Source: JADGHE01 sp035716025 (GTDB lineage Bacteria; Pseudomonadota; Alphaproteobacteria; Rhizobiales; Xanthobacteraceae). Taken from it: a DNA stretch of 64,000 nt. A program made the translations under genes and the position numbers. The notes beneath the pieces were generated by a model. That model did not search any database. It was given only the letters and a program-made list of their open reading frames with translations, and had not been told where the DNA came from. Positions 35,712 through 43,477 of the stretch are shown piece after piece (position 1 is the first letter of the stretch; each line of letters opens with the position of its first letter). The stretch is from positions 10,722-74,721 of the forward strand of contig DASTKH010000003.1 of NCBI GenBank assembly GCA_035716025.1, written 5' to 3'.

Positions 35712-35990
35712 TCAGTGAGATTCGGCCGAGGCGTGCCGTTCGTGCCGGATTCGCCCGGCGGGCACCTCTTCTTGGTGGCCGTTCCGGTAGAAATCCAGAA
35801 CGAACAGCCTGATCGCCGAAGACAGATTGCCGTGCTGGCGGCCGGTGTCGATGTTGGCAACAAGCTCCGACAGAGTCATGCCGCGGCCTGCCGCGATGTC
35901 CTTCAAGCCGGACCAGAAGGCGTCTTCCAAGCTTACGCTTGTCTTGTGGCCCGCGATGACGATGGAGCGCTTGACGACGGGTGATTTCAT
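35712..35990 (-). CDS. Ribbon-helix-helix domain protein (RHH_4)
   Basis: 92 residues. 'VVKRSIVIAGHKTSVSLEDAFWSGLKDIAAGRGMTLSELVANIDTGR' matches the RHH_4 family (ribbon strand followed by two helices), and 'NLSSAIRLFVLDFYR' closes the domain; the last 20 residues are basic and variable. Members bind DNA as dimers, though a target is not known. It overlaps the DUF4169 gene by four bases (ATGA) and follows fumC; this order (sspB-fumC-DUF4169-RHH) is recurrent in Rhizobiales. The basic tail may extend DNA contacts. Confidence 0.85.
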   Translation of the reverse strand: MKSPVVKRSIVIAGHKTSVSLEDAFWSGLKDIAAGRGMTLSELVANIDTGRQHGNLSSAIRLFVLDFYRNGHQEEVPAGRIRHERHASAESH

Positions 35991-36175
35991 GCGTCGTCTC
36001 CTGACTGAATGCGATGAGAATCGAGGTGCCGTCGGGCCGCTTCCGACTGCGCCTGGTCCAATTTCCTCTCCGCCTTTGTGCGGCCGTAGAGGAGCCGATT
36101 TTGTTGCGCGCGTTCTTCTTTCTGCTTCCTCTTCTGGCGTTTGCGCGCGAGGTTCAAATTGACAATTTCGGTCAT
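35987..36175 (-). CDS. DUF4169 family protein
   Basis: 62 residues: 'TEIVNLNLARKRQKRKQKEERAQQNRLLYGRTKAERKL' then 'DQAQSEAARRHLDSHRI'. Highly charged and almost certainly helical; this is the DUF4169 pattern (EIVNLRxARK...NRxxxGRTKAER). An ATG three bases upstream (36178) is an alternative start; GGGGA precedes both. Translationally coupled to the RHH gene. Function unknown; the constant pairing suggests that the two proteins cooperate. Confidence 0.85.
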   Translation of the reverse strand: MTEIVNLNLARKRQKRKQKEERAQQNRLLYGRTKAERKLDQAQSEAARRHLDSHRIQSGDDA

Positions 36176-36320
36176 CATTCCCCGGCGAAGTGGCCCGGCC
36201 GACGCGCCGACCCGGCTCGGCAACGGTTTCGGCCATGCAGCGGTGCGAGGCAACACACGGTTTGGTGATAGGGAAACGCAATTTCGTGAGCGGTTGGCAG
36301 GCGCGCCGTGCCCCGCAGGG

Positions 36321-37712
36321 TCAGCCGGGGCGGATCATCCTTTCCGGCCGGACGAGACGGTCGAACTCTTCCTCCGAGACAAAACCGAGCCGCACGGCCT
36401 CTTCCTTGAGGGTGGTTCCCTTGGCATGGGCGGCTTTGGCGACTTTGGCGGCGTTGTCGTAGCCGATTTTTGGGCTGAGCGCGGTCACCAGCATTAACGA
36501 CCGGCTGGTCAGTTCCGTGATCCGGTCCGCATTTGCCCGAATGCCGGCAACACAGCGATCCGTGAAGGAGCGGGCCGCGTCCGCGAGCAGCCGTACGGAT
36601 TGCAGCATCGCGAGCGCCAGAACGGGCTTGAACACATTGAGTTCGAACTGGCCTTGGCTCGCCGCCACCGTCACGGTCGTATGATTTCCGAACACGCGGC
36701 AGCACACCATGGTGAGCGCCTCGCACTGCGTCGGGTTGACCTTGCCGGGCATGATGGAGGAGCCCGGCTCATTCTCCGGCAGGATGAGCTCGCCGATGCC
36801 GGAGCGGGGTCCCGATGCGAGCAGCCGGATGTCGTTGGCGATCTTGAACAGCCCTGCCGCAAGGGCGTCGAGGGCGCCATGCACGAATGCGTAGGCATCG
36901 TGCGCCGCCAGCGCCTCGAACTTGTTGGGGGCGCTGACGAACGGCAAGCCCGTGATCTCGGCGACGCGGGCCGCAAACATTGCGGCAAACCGCGGATGGG
37001 TGTTGAGCCCGGTGCCGACGGCGGTGCCGCCTTGGGCGAGCGGATACAGCGACTTCGTCGCTTCTCGGATCCGCGCCGCCCCGGTCTTCACCTGCGCGAC
37101 ATATCCGGAAAATTCCTGGCCGAGCGACAGCGGGGTGGCGTCCTGCAGGTGGGTGCGGCCGATCTTGATGGTCTTGGCGAATTCCTTGCTTTTCGCCGCG
37201 AGCGCTCCGTGGAGATGGTCAAGGGCGGGCAGCAGGGCGTGATGGATCTCGAGCGCCGCCGCAATGTGCATCGCGGTCGGGAAGCAGTCGTTCGAAGACT
37301 GCCCCATATTGACGTGGTCGTTGGGATGCACCGGCGCCTTCGCGCCGCGCTTGCTGCCGAGCCGCTCGTTGGCGCGATTGGCGATGACTTCGTTGACGTT
37401 CATGTTGGTCTGCGTGCCCGACCCCGTCTGCCAGACCACCAAGGGAAACTCGTCGTCGAGCCGGCCCTCGCTCACCTCCACCGCCGCCTCGACGATGGCC
37501 TTGGCCCGGCGCGCGTCTAGGAGCCCCAGCGCCTCGTTGGTTTCGGCCGCCGCGCGCTTGATAATCCCCAAAGCGCGGATGATCGCGAGAGGCATCCGTT
37601 CGTTGCCGATCGGAAAATTCTCGATCGAACGCTGTGTCTGCGCTCCCCAATAGCGGTCGGCAGGGACCTCGATGGGGCCAAACGTGTCGGTTTCCGTGCG
37701 CAACTTGGTCAT
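36321..37712 (-). CDS. fumC: Fumarate hydratase, class II
   Basis: 463 residues of the aspartase/fumarase superfamily. Signature sequence 'GSSIMPGKVNPTQCEALTMVC' is present (substrate loop), with 'HPNDHVNMGQSSNDCFPTAMHI' (B site/active-site His) and 'RTHLQDATPLSLGQEFSGY'. It hydrates fumarate to L-malate in the TCA cycle. Class II enzymes need no iron-sulfur cluster. It is 77 bases downstream of sspB and 142 bases upstream of DUF4169, all on the minus strand, so an operon is likely. Confidence 0.97.
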   Translation of the reverse strand: MTKLRTETDTFGPIEVPADRYWGAQTQRSIENFPIGNERMPLAIIRALGIIKRAAAETNEALGLLDARRAKAIVEAAVEVSEGRLDDEFPLVVWQTGSGTQTNMNVNEVIANRANERLGSKRGAKAPVHPNDHVNMGQSSNDCFPTAMHIAAALEIHHALLPALDHLHGALAAKSKEFAKTIKIGRTHLQDATPLSLGQEFSGYVAQVKTGAARIREATKSLYPLAQGGTAVGTGLNTHPRFAAMFAARVAEITGLPFVSAPNKFEALAAHDAYAFVHGALDALAAGLFKIANDIRLLASGPRSGIGELILPENEPGSSIMPGKVNPTQCEALTMVCCRVFGNHTTVTVAASQGQFELNVFKPVLALAMLQSVRLLADAARSFTDRCVAGIRANADRITELTSRSLMLVTALSPKIGYDNAAKVAKAAHAKGTTLKEEAVRLGFVSEEEFDRLVRPERMIRPG

Positions 37713-37790
37713 GCTGATTGCCCATGCGAGGGGACGGTCGCGCCGGCACCGAACGGGAGCGAAAGCGATCGGCTTTCCGTCTCTTTACCT

Positions 37791-38360
37791 CTACTTCTTG
37801 CGGAAGCGGTCGAGCCGGACGACCTCCGCGCCGCCGGCGGGCTTGGTCGGGGGCTCGCCCTCGCCCGTGGCCTCCGCGTCGCGATGCGCCGGCAGGGCCG
37901 GGGCACTCCCGGTGTCAGCGGCGGGGCGGGCTGCGGTGCGCCCGGCTGTCGCGCCGAATCCCGTGGGGCTCTGCTCCTCCTGGCCCGCGGTGTCGCCTGT
38001 GCTGCCGGCGGGCTCGAATTCCAGGCCGAACTGCACGGACGGATCGAAGAAGCCCTTGAGGGCGTCGAACGGGATTGCAAGCTTCTCCGGAATGCCGCCG
38101 AAGGACAGCCCGACCTCCAGTCCATGCTCGTCGACGGTCAGATCCCAGAACTGATGTTGGAGCACGATGGTCATTTCTTCCGGGTACTGCTCCCGCAGGC
38201 GCGGCGAAAGCCGGACTCCCGGGGCGCGCGTGTTGAAGGAAATGTAGAAGTGGTGGTCGCCCGGAAGACCGTTCTTGGCCACATCCGCCATGATGCGGCG
38301 GACGACGTCCCGCAACGCCTCGCGCACAAGCAGATCGTAGCGAATGTGATCGACAGGCAT
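37791..38360 (-). CDS. sspB: SspB family ClpXP adaptor
   Basis: 189 residues. The alphaproteobacterial SspB fold is clear: 'IRYDLLVREALRDVVRRIMADVAKNGLPGDHHFYISFNT', 'PGVRLSPRLREQYPEEMTIVLQHQFWDL' and 'FGGIPEKLAIPFDALKGFFDPSVQFGL' (tag-binding groove). A Pro/Ala/Gly-rich linker leads to the tail 'AEVVRLDRFRKK', comparable to the ClpX-binding (XB) tail. It tethers ssrA-tagged peptides to ClpXP. It lies only about 100 bases downstream of the tmRNA gene on the same strand, so the tag maker and the tag receptor are neighbours. ATG 38360 starts the fold. Confidence 0.93.
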   Translation of the reverse strand: MPVDHIRYDLLVREALRDVVRRIMADVAKNGLPGDHHFYISFNTRAPGVRLSPRLREQYPEEMTIVLQHQFWDLTVDEHGLEVGLSFGGIPEKLAIPFDALKGFFDPSVQFGLEFEPAGSTGDTAGQEEQSPTGFGATAGRTAARPAADTGSAPALPAHRDAEATGEGEPPTKPAGGAEVVRLDRFRKK

Positions 38361-38460
38361 GATCGACCTTGGGGCTGCCCAAACTCCGGCTCGGCACGGA
38401 TGCGACGCGCGAAAATACACCGGCGACGGCATCCGCTCTACGATGAATTGAGAATGTAGT

Positions 38461-38776
38461 GGAGGCTTCTGTTGCCAGGCGCCTCCGGGCCCCGCCTGAC
38501 GCTGCTAAGACGCCAGGGCTTCAAGTCGGTTTTTCAAACCGCTTACGCGGCCTGAGCAACCGGAGCATAGTTGTCGTTGGCAACTATTGCAGTGGCCCGA
38601 TAACGGCGGAACCATGCCGGGCAAAAGAACGCCCTTTACGCCCTCGTCGATCCTGTTTCGCCCCCACCGCAACCCAGCGCGGGCTGGGTTCCGGTGGAGG
38701 CGCCGGGTACTGCCCCCGGGTCCGATGGGTTTATTGCGACGCCCGTTTATTGCCATAGCCGGCCTTGCGGTCGGCA
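38461..38776 (-). ncRNA. ssrA: Two-piece (permuted) tmRNA
   Basis: Permuted alphaproteobacterial tmRNA. Reading the minus strand, the acceptor piece comes first and ends near GGCGCCTCCACC (38692-38703), the 3' acceptor stem and discriminator; then a short excised segment containing the hairpin AACCCAGC/GCTGGGTT; then the coding piece, starting GGGGGCGAAACAGGATCGAC around 38664-38683. The tag reading frame is ANDNYAPVAQAA followed by TAA (38581 down to 38543). Downstream pseudoknot arms include GCGGTTTGAAAAACC and the region up to about 38461. Exact ends are approximate. It rescues stalled ribosomes and tags the peptide for ClpXP. A good promoter precedes it. Confidence 0.93.
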
Positions 38777-38781
38777 TTTGG

Positions 38782-38810
38782 AATATAGGCGCGAACGCGG
38801 CCGCTTGAAA
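38782..38810 (-). promoter_or_regulatory. Promoter of ssrA
   Basis: Read on the minus strand: TTTCAA, 17 bases, TATATT (five of six matches to the -10 consensus). It would start transcription near 38775, at the head of the tmRNA acceptor piece. The -35 hexamer is a weak match. Confidence 0.6.
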
Positions 38811-38930
38811 GGGTCATGCGACGTCGCCGTGTCCGCACGGTGCTGCCGTTGCGCCCGTGTTGCCGGCGACGCGCTGGGTGGCGGGCAAATTTCGATTGGC
38901 GCGGCCGCAACGCCCGGATAATCCTGGCTC

Positions 38931-39506
38931 ATGCTGCCGAATCCGCCTGAAAAGCCGCCCGGGCTCGCCGCGCCGCCGGGGCGGATGGAGATCCTGCGCG
39001 GCTTCCTGTCGATTTCCGTTGTCGGATTCGGAGGCGTTTTCCCATGGGCCAGGCGGCTCGTCGTCGAGCAGCGCCGCTGGCTCAGTCCCGACGAGTTCAA
39101 CGAAGTCTTTGCGTTCTGCCAGTTCCTGCCAGGGCCGAACATGCTGAATTTCGCCGTCGTGTTCGGGGCGCGCTGCGGGGGCGGCCTCGGCGCGCTTGCA
39201 GCCCTTGCCGGACTGCTCGCGCCGCCGGTGGCGATCGTCATCGGTCTTGCCGCGCTCTACGAGCGGTTCGGCGATCTGCCCGCGCTGCGCGGCGTGCTTG
39301 CGGGCGAGGCGGCGGCGGCCGCGGGGCTGATCATTGCGGCGACGCTCAAGATCGCGGAGCCGGTCTTCCGCCGGCGCGCCGGGCCGGCCCCCTACGTCGC
39401 CGTGGCGATGTTCGCGGCCGTGGGATTGGCACGCTGGCCTCTGCTCTGGGTCCTGCTCATCGGCACGCCTCTGTCGATCGCGCTGGCCTGGTGGTGGCGA
39501 CGATGA
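38931..39506 (+). CDS. Chromate transporter, N-terminal-type half (short-chain CHR)
   Basis: 191 residues with about six membrane helices. 'FLSISVVGFGGVFPWARRLVVEQRRWLSPDEFNEVFAFCQFLPGPNMLNFAVVFGAR' is the chromate_transp motif (FGGV... and Q.LPGPN). It is a single-domain CHR protein that normally works with a second half, encoded here by the next gene with a four-base overlap. Together they form a heterodimeric ChrA-like protein expected to extrude chromate across the inner membrane, although sulfate or other anions may be the natural substrate. The upstream neighbour is the divergent ssrA. Confidence 0.88.
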   Translation: MLPNPPEKPPGLAAPPGRMEILRGFLSISVVGFGGVFPWARRLVVEQRRWLSPDEFNEVFAFCQFLPGPNMLNFAVVFGARCGGGLGALAALAGLLAPPVAIVIGLAALYERFGDLPALRGVLAGEAAAAAGLIIAATLKIAEPVFRRRAGPAPYVAVAMFAAVGLARWPLLWVLLIGTPLSIALAWWWRR

Positions 39507-40030
39507 AACACGCGGGCGTCGGCGATCTCGCGGTCCATTTTGCGCTGCTTTCGCTGCTCGCGGTGGGTGGCGTGAATGCCGTCGTGCCCGAATTGCACAG
39601 GCAGGCCGTCGAGGTCGGCAGCTGGATGACGAGCCGGCAATTTGCCGACATGTTCGCGATCGCCCAACTTGCCCCCGGACCGAACGTGATGATCGTGACG
39701 CTGATCGGCTATCATGTCGCCGGCCTGATCGGGGCGCTCGTCGCGACCGTTGCGATGTGCGGGCCTAGCTGCCTCGTCACCTATCTCGCGGCCCGCACTT
39801 GGCAACGGTTCGAGGAGGCGCCTTGGCGGGCGGCCGTCCAAGCGGGGCTCGTGCCGATTTCCGTCGGCCTTATCGCTGCGAGCGCCTTCGTTCTCGCCCG
39901 CGCCGCTGACCGCAGTGCGGGCGCTTTTGCGATCACGGCGATCACCGCGATCGTTTGTTACTTCACGCGTCTCCACCCGCTCTGGATGTTTGCGCTTGCC
40001 GCCGTGTTGGGCTACGGCAATCTCGTTTAG
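39503..40030 (+). CDS. Chromate transporter, second half (short-chain CHR)
   Basis: 175 residues. 'FALLSLLAVGGVNAVVPELHRQAVEVGSWMTSRQFADMFAIAQLAPGPNVMIVTLIGYHVAG' is the same conserved motif as in the first half, in its C-domain variant (GGVNAV). Five to six membrane helices follow in opposite predicted topology. Its ATG overlaps the stop of the first half (ATGA), so the two are translated together. The gene ends 79 bases before tctB. Confidence 0.88.
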   Translation: MKHAGVGDLAVHFALLSLLAVGGVNAVVPELHRQAVEVGSWMTSRQFADMFAIAQLAPGPNVMIVTLIGYHVAGLIGALVATVAMCGPSCLVTYLAARTWQRFEEAPWRAAVQAGLVPISVGLIAASAFVLARAADRSAGAFAITAITAIVCYFTRLHPLWMFALAAVLGYGNLV

Positions 40031-40109
40031 CCCGCCCTCCCGCGTTTCCACCGCGCCTGCGCGTGTGGTATCTAGGAGTGGGGCACAGAAGATCACAAGG
40101 GGGAACGAG

Positions 40110-40598
40110 GTGTCCAACAGTTCGGACGTATCGCCGCGGGGCGGCCCGCTCGGCTTCATCCGCGCGCCACGCGATTTTTGGGGAGGCCTGGGGCTTGTCG
40201 CGCTCGCCTTGGTCGCTTGGTACGCGTCGCGGGACCTGCCAGGGCAGCAGGGCTTCGCATTCGGGCCCGGCACGGCGCCGCGCCTGTTCATGTTTCTGCT
40301 CGGCGCCAACGGCCTGATCATCGCCGCCACGGGCCTCCTGGTGGAAGGACCCGCACTCGAGAAATGGGCCTTCCGGGGTCCGCTCTTCGTTCTCGGCTCG
40401 GTGCTGCTGTTCGCCGCCACGATCCGACCGCTCGGTCTCGTCCTTTCGACCTTCCTGCTGGTGATGGTTTCGTCCGCGGGAACGCGGGAGGTGCGATGGC
40501 TGGAAGCCGCGATCTGGGGCGTCGTGCTCGCGATCTTCTGCGCGATTCTGTTTCCTTACGTGCTGAACCTGCCGATGCAGCTTTGGCCGCGGTTCTGA
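40110..40598 (+). CDS. tctB: Tripartite tricarboxylate transporter, small membrane subunit TctB
   Basis: 162 residues from a GTG with GGGGGAACGAG just upstream. Four membrane helices; 'DFWGGLGLVALALVAWYASRDLPGQQGFAFGPGTAPRLFMFLLGANGLIIAATGL' matches TctB, which typically has 'GPGxxP' after helix 1, and 'PLGLVLSTFLLVMVSSAGTRE' is the second conserved part. TctB stabilises TctA in the inner membrane. Thirteen bases separate it from tctA. Confidence 0.88.
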   Translation: MSNSSDVSPRGGPLGFIRAPRDFWGGLGLVALALVAWYASRDLPGQQGFAFGPGTAPRLFMFLLGANGLIIAATGLLVEGPALEKWAFRGPLFVLGSVLLFAATIRPLGLVLSTFLLVMVSSAGTREVRWLEAAIWGVVLAIFCAILFPYVLNLPMQLWPRF

Positions 40599-40611
40599 CG
40601 GGGACGTCGTC

Positions 40612-42114
40612 ATGGAGTTATTCGGAAACCTGGCGCACGGCTTTTACGTCGCTGCGAGCCTCACCAATATCGGCCTCTGCCTGCTCGGCGCCGTTGTCGG
40701 GACGCTCATCGGCGTGCTCCCCGGCATCGGACCGCTCGCAACGATCGCGATGCTTTTGCCAATCACCTTCGGGCTGCCGCCCGTCGGCGCGCTCATCATG
40801 CTGGCGGGCATCTACTACGGAGCGATGTACGGCGGCTCCACCACCTCGATTCTCGTGAATCTGCCGGGCGAGTCGGCCGCCGTCGTCACGACGCTCGACG
40901 GCTTTCAGATGGCGAAGCAGGGTCGCGCGGGCCCCGCGCTGGCGATCGCCGCCATCGGCTCGTTCATCGCCGGCTGCTTTGCGACCGTCGTCCTCGCGAT
41001 CGCGGCGGCGCCGCTCACGCGCCTCGCATTGCTCTTCGGCCCGGCGGAATATTTTGCGCTGATGGTTCTGGGCCTTGTGTTCACGGTCGTGCTCGCGCGC
41101 GGTTCCGTCGTCAAGGCCATGGGGATGATCCTTGCGGGCCTTCTGCTCTCGATGGTCGGCACCGACATCGAGACCGGCCAGACGCGGATGACTTTCAACA
41201 TTCTGGAGCTCTCCGACGGGATCAGCTTCGTGACGATCGCGATGGGCTGCTTCGGCTTCACCGAGATCATCCGCAATCTCGAAGTCACACAGCAGACCGA
41301 GATCGTTCAGAACAAGATCACGGGGCTGATGCCGACCCGCAAGGACTTCATGATGTCGCTTCCCGCCATTCTGCGCGGCACGGTGCTGGGCTCTGCGCTC
41401 GGCATTCTGCCGGGCGGCGGGACGATCCTCTCCTCTTTCGGGTCCTACACACTGGAGAAGAAGCTTTCGAAAGATCCCTCCCGCTTTGGCCGCGGCGCAA
41501 TCGAAGGGGTCGCGGGACCAGAAAGCGCCAACAACGCCGCCTCGCAGACCTCGTTCATCCCGCTGCTCACCCTCGGCATTCCGCCGAACGCCGTGATGGC
41601 CTTGATGGTCGGCGCGATGACCATCCATGGCATCGTGCCCGGCCCGCAGGTGATGACCAAGCAGCCCGACCTGTTCTGGGGCCTCATCGCCTCGATGTGG
41701 ATCGGCAATGCGATGCTGGTCATCATCAACCTGCCGATGGTGGGGCTCTGGGTGCGCCTGCTCCGCGTGCCCTACCGGCTGCTCTACCCGATGATCCTGG
41801 TGTTCTGCTGCATCGGGGTCTACTCGCTCAACAACACGCCGTTCGACGTGGTCATGACGGCCGTTTTCGGCGTGGTCGGCTATTGGCTGATCAAGCACGA
41901 TTTCGAGCCTGCGCCGATGGTCCTGTCCTTCGTCCTCGGACCGTTGATGGAGGAAAATCTGCGGCGCGCGATGCTGCTCGCGCGCGGCGATCCCTTCGTG
42001 TTCGTGACGCGGCCGATCTCGGCCGGCCTGATGGCGATCTCGGCGATTCTCCTCATCCTCTCGGTGCTGCCGACGATCAGCAAGCGGCGCGACGAGGTTT
42101 TCGTCGAGGATTGA
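40612..42114 (+). CDS. tctA: Tripartite tricarboxylate transporter, large membrane subunit TctA
   Basis: 500 residues, about twelve helices. The first TctA signature 'GTLIGVLPGIGPLATIAMLLPITFGLPP' and 'IYYGAMYGGSTTSILVNLPGESAAVVT' are intact; the repeat 'ALGILPGGGTILSSFGSYTLEKKLSK' is present, and 'GIPPNAVMALMVGAMTIHGIVPGP' completes the substrate-path helices. It is the permease of a sodium- or proton-coupled importer fed by the periplasmic protein TctC. Substrates of relatives are citrate, tartrate, terephthalate and similar carboxylates; the one here cannot be deduced. Confidence 0.95.
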   Translation: MELFGNLAHGFYVAASLTNIGLCLLGAVVGTLIGVLPGIGPLATIAMLLPITFGLPPVGALIMLAGIYYGAMYGGSTTSILVNLPGESAAVVTTLDGFQMAKQGRAGPALAIAAIGSFIAGCFATVVLAIAAAPLTRLALLFGPAEYFALMVLGLVFTVVLARGSVVKAMGMILAGLLLSMVGTDIETGQTRMTFNILELSDGISFVTIAMGCFGFTEIIRNLEVTQQTEIVQNKITGLMPTRKDFMMSLPAILRGTVLGSALGILPGGGTILSSFGSYTLEKKLSKDPSRFGRGAIEGVAGPESANNAASQTSFIPLLTLGIPPNAVMALMVGAMTIHGIVPGPQVMTKQPDLFWGLIASMWIGNAMLVIINLPMVGLWVRLLRVPYRLLYPMILVFCCIGVYSLNNTPFDVVMTAVFGVVGYWLIKHDFEPAPMVLSFVLGPLMEENLRRAMLLARGDPFVFVTRPISAGLMAISAILLILSVLPTISKRRDEVFVED

Positions 42115-42186
42115 CACGCGTTCACCCGCGTGCTCGCGGGCGAATGGGCGCGTCGAAAAGCCGGGTTTCGGAACGGAACTGCTTCT

Positions 42187-42218
42187 GCGAAGGCCGTCCT
42201 ACCAAGGGCGGCCTTCGC
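42187..42218 (+). promoter_or_regulatory. Stem-loop between tctA and tctC
   Basis: GCGAAGGCCG (42187-42196) pairs with CGGCCTTCGC (42209-42218); the pairing continues through G-T and further C-G/T-A pairs to a small loop. No T-run follows. It lies in the 175-base gap between tctA and the binding-protein gene, where it may protect upstream mRNA or reduce read-through, so that tctC is expressed at a different level. Confidence 0.5.
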
Positions 42219-42289
42219 CGTAAGGGCCGCGCGTGCTAGCGAGAGGCCCTCCTCCAATACCTACAAAAGAAATCCAAAAGGAAGAACGC

Positions 42290-43285
42290 ATGTCCTGCAA
42301 ACCGTTTGCCCGCCTGGTTGCGGGCATCGCCTGCCTCGTCACGAGCGCGAGCTTGGCCCTTGCCCAATCCGACTATCCGGCGCGGCCGATAACCGTCATC
42401 GTGCCCTTCGCCGCGGGCGGGCCGACCGACACCATCACCCGCATCGTGACGGAGCACATGGCGCGCACGCTCGGCAAGACGATCCTGATCGAAAACGTGG
42501 TCGGCGCCGGCGGCACCACGGCGACCACCCGCGCGGCGCGTGCAGCGCCGGATGGTTACACCATCATGACGGGCCACATGGGCACCCACGCCTCGGCGGT
42601 CGGCCTCTACCCGAAGCTCGCCTACGATCCGCGCAAGGATTTCGAGCCGATCGGCCTGTTGGCCGGCACGCCGATCCTTATCCTCGCCCGCAAGGATTTC
42701 CCGGCCAAGGACCTGAAGGAGTTCGTCGCCTATGTGAAGGCGACCGGCAGCAAGCTCAACGAGGCGCATGCCGGCGTTGGCTCCGTCTCGTTCACCTCCT
42801 GCAGCCTCCTCAACCATCTCCTGGGCGTCAAACCGACCCGCGTCCCATTCACCGGCACGGGGCCCTCCATGAACGCGCTGATTGCCGGGCAGGTCGACTA
42901 TATGTGCGACCAGATCGTCAATGCGGTGCCGCAGATCCAGGGCGGGACCATCAAGGCCTATGCCGTCGCCACGCCGGAGCGCAATCCGGCCTTGCCGGAC
43001 CTGCCGACGACGAAGGAAGCGGGGCTGCCGGAATACGAAGTTTCCGCGTGGAACGCGATGTTCGCCCCCAAGGGCACGCCCGCGCCGATCATCGCCAAGC
43101 TCAACGACGCCATCGTGAAAGCGCTCGACGACGAGGGCGTGCGCAAGCGCCTGCTCGCTCTCGGCAGCGACCTCCCCAACCGCGAGAAGCGCACGCCGCA
43201 GGCGCTCGCCGACCTCGTCAACCGCGAGGTCGACCGCTGGACGCCGCTGATGAAGGACGCCCTCGCGGCTGCCGGCCGGCAATAG
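42290..43285 (+). CDS. tctC: Tripartite tricarboxylate transporter substrate-binding protein (TctC/Bug)
   Basis: 331 residues. The signal peptide is MSCKPFARLVAGIACLVTSA with cleavage near 'SLALAQ'. The mature protein begins 'DYPARPITVIVPFAAGGPTDTITRIVTEHM', the Bug-family signature that binds the carboxylate through two water-mediated loops, followed by 'TPILILARKDFPAKDLKEFVAYVK' and 'PFTGTGPSMNALIAGQVDYMCDQIVNAVPQIQGG'. It delivers a carboxylate to TctAB. GGAAGAACGC precedes the ATG. A strong terminator follows. Confidence 0.93.
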   Translation: MSCKPFARLVAGIACLVTSASLALAQSDYPARPITVIVPFAAGGPTDTITRIVTEHMARTLGKTILIENVVGAGGTTATTRAARAAPDGYTIMTGHMGTHASAVGLYPKLAYDPRKDFEPIGLLAGTPILILARKDFPAKDLKEFVAYVKATGSKLNEAHAGVGSVSFTSCSLLNHLLGVKPTRVPFTGTGPSMNALIAGQVDYMCDQIVNAVPQIQGGTIKAYAVATPERNPALPDLPTTKEAGLPEYEVSAWNAMFAPKGTPAPIIAKLNDAIVKALDDEGVRKRLLALGSDLPNREKRTPQALADLVNREVDRWTPLMKDALAAAGRQ

Positions 43286-43303
43286 AGCCGCCGGAAGGTG
43301 CGG

Positions 43304-43336
43304 GCGGCCGCGGAGCCGTGCCTCCGCGGCCGCTTT
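43304..43336 (+). terminator. Terminator after tctC
   Basis: A perfect twelve-base GC-rich stem (43304-43315 against 43322-43333) with a six-base loop, followed by TTT. It lies 19 bases after the tctC stop and probably ends the tctBAC transcript. Confidence 0.7.
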
Positions 43337-43477
43337 CGCGTCCGCGGGGGTCGGGAGTCGACCCGGTTGCCCCGTCGTGCGAAGTGAGGATCGTGTGATT
43401 TTGCCGCGGAGAGACTGGTCCGACTGCAGCGGGAACCCTAAGCTAAACCGCATTGCCGGCTGGAGCAGACGCCAATC

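Noticed and set aside
36281..36281. Longer in-frame starts of the RHH gene back to 36281
   Set aside because: They would run through the whole DUF4169 gene in another frame; the ATGA overlap and the family start at 35990 are clear.
38461..38810. Protein-coding frames across the tmRNA region
   Set aside because: The tag peptide, acceptor stem and permuted order identify a structural RNA.
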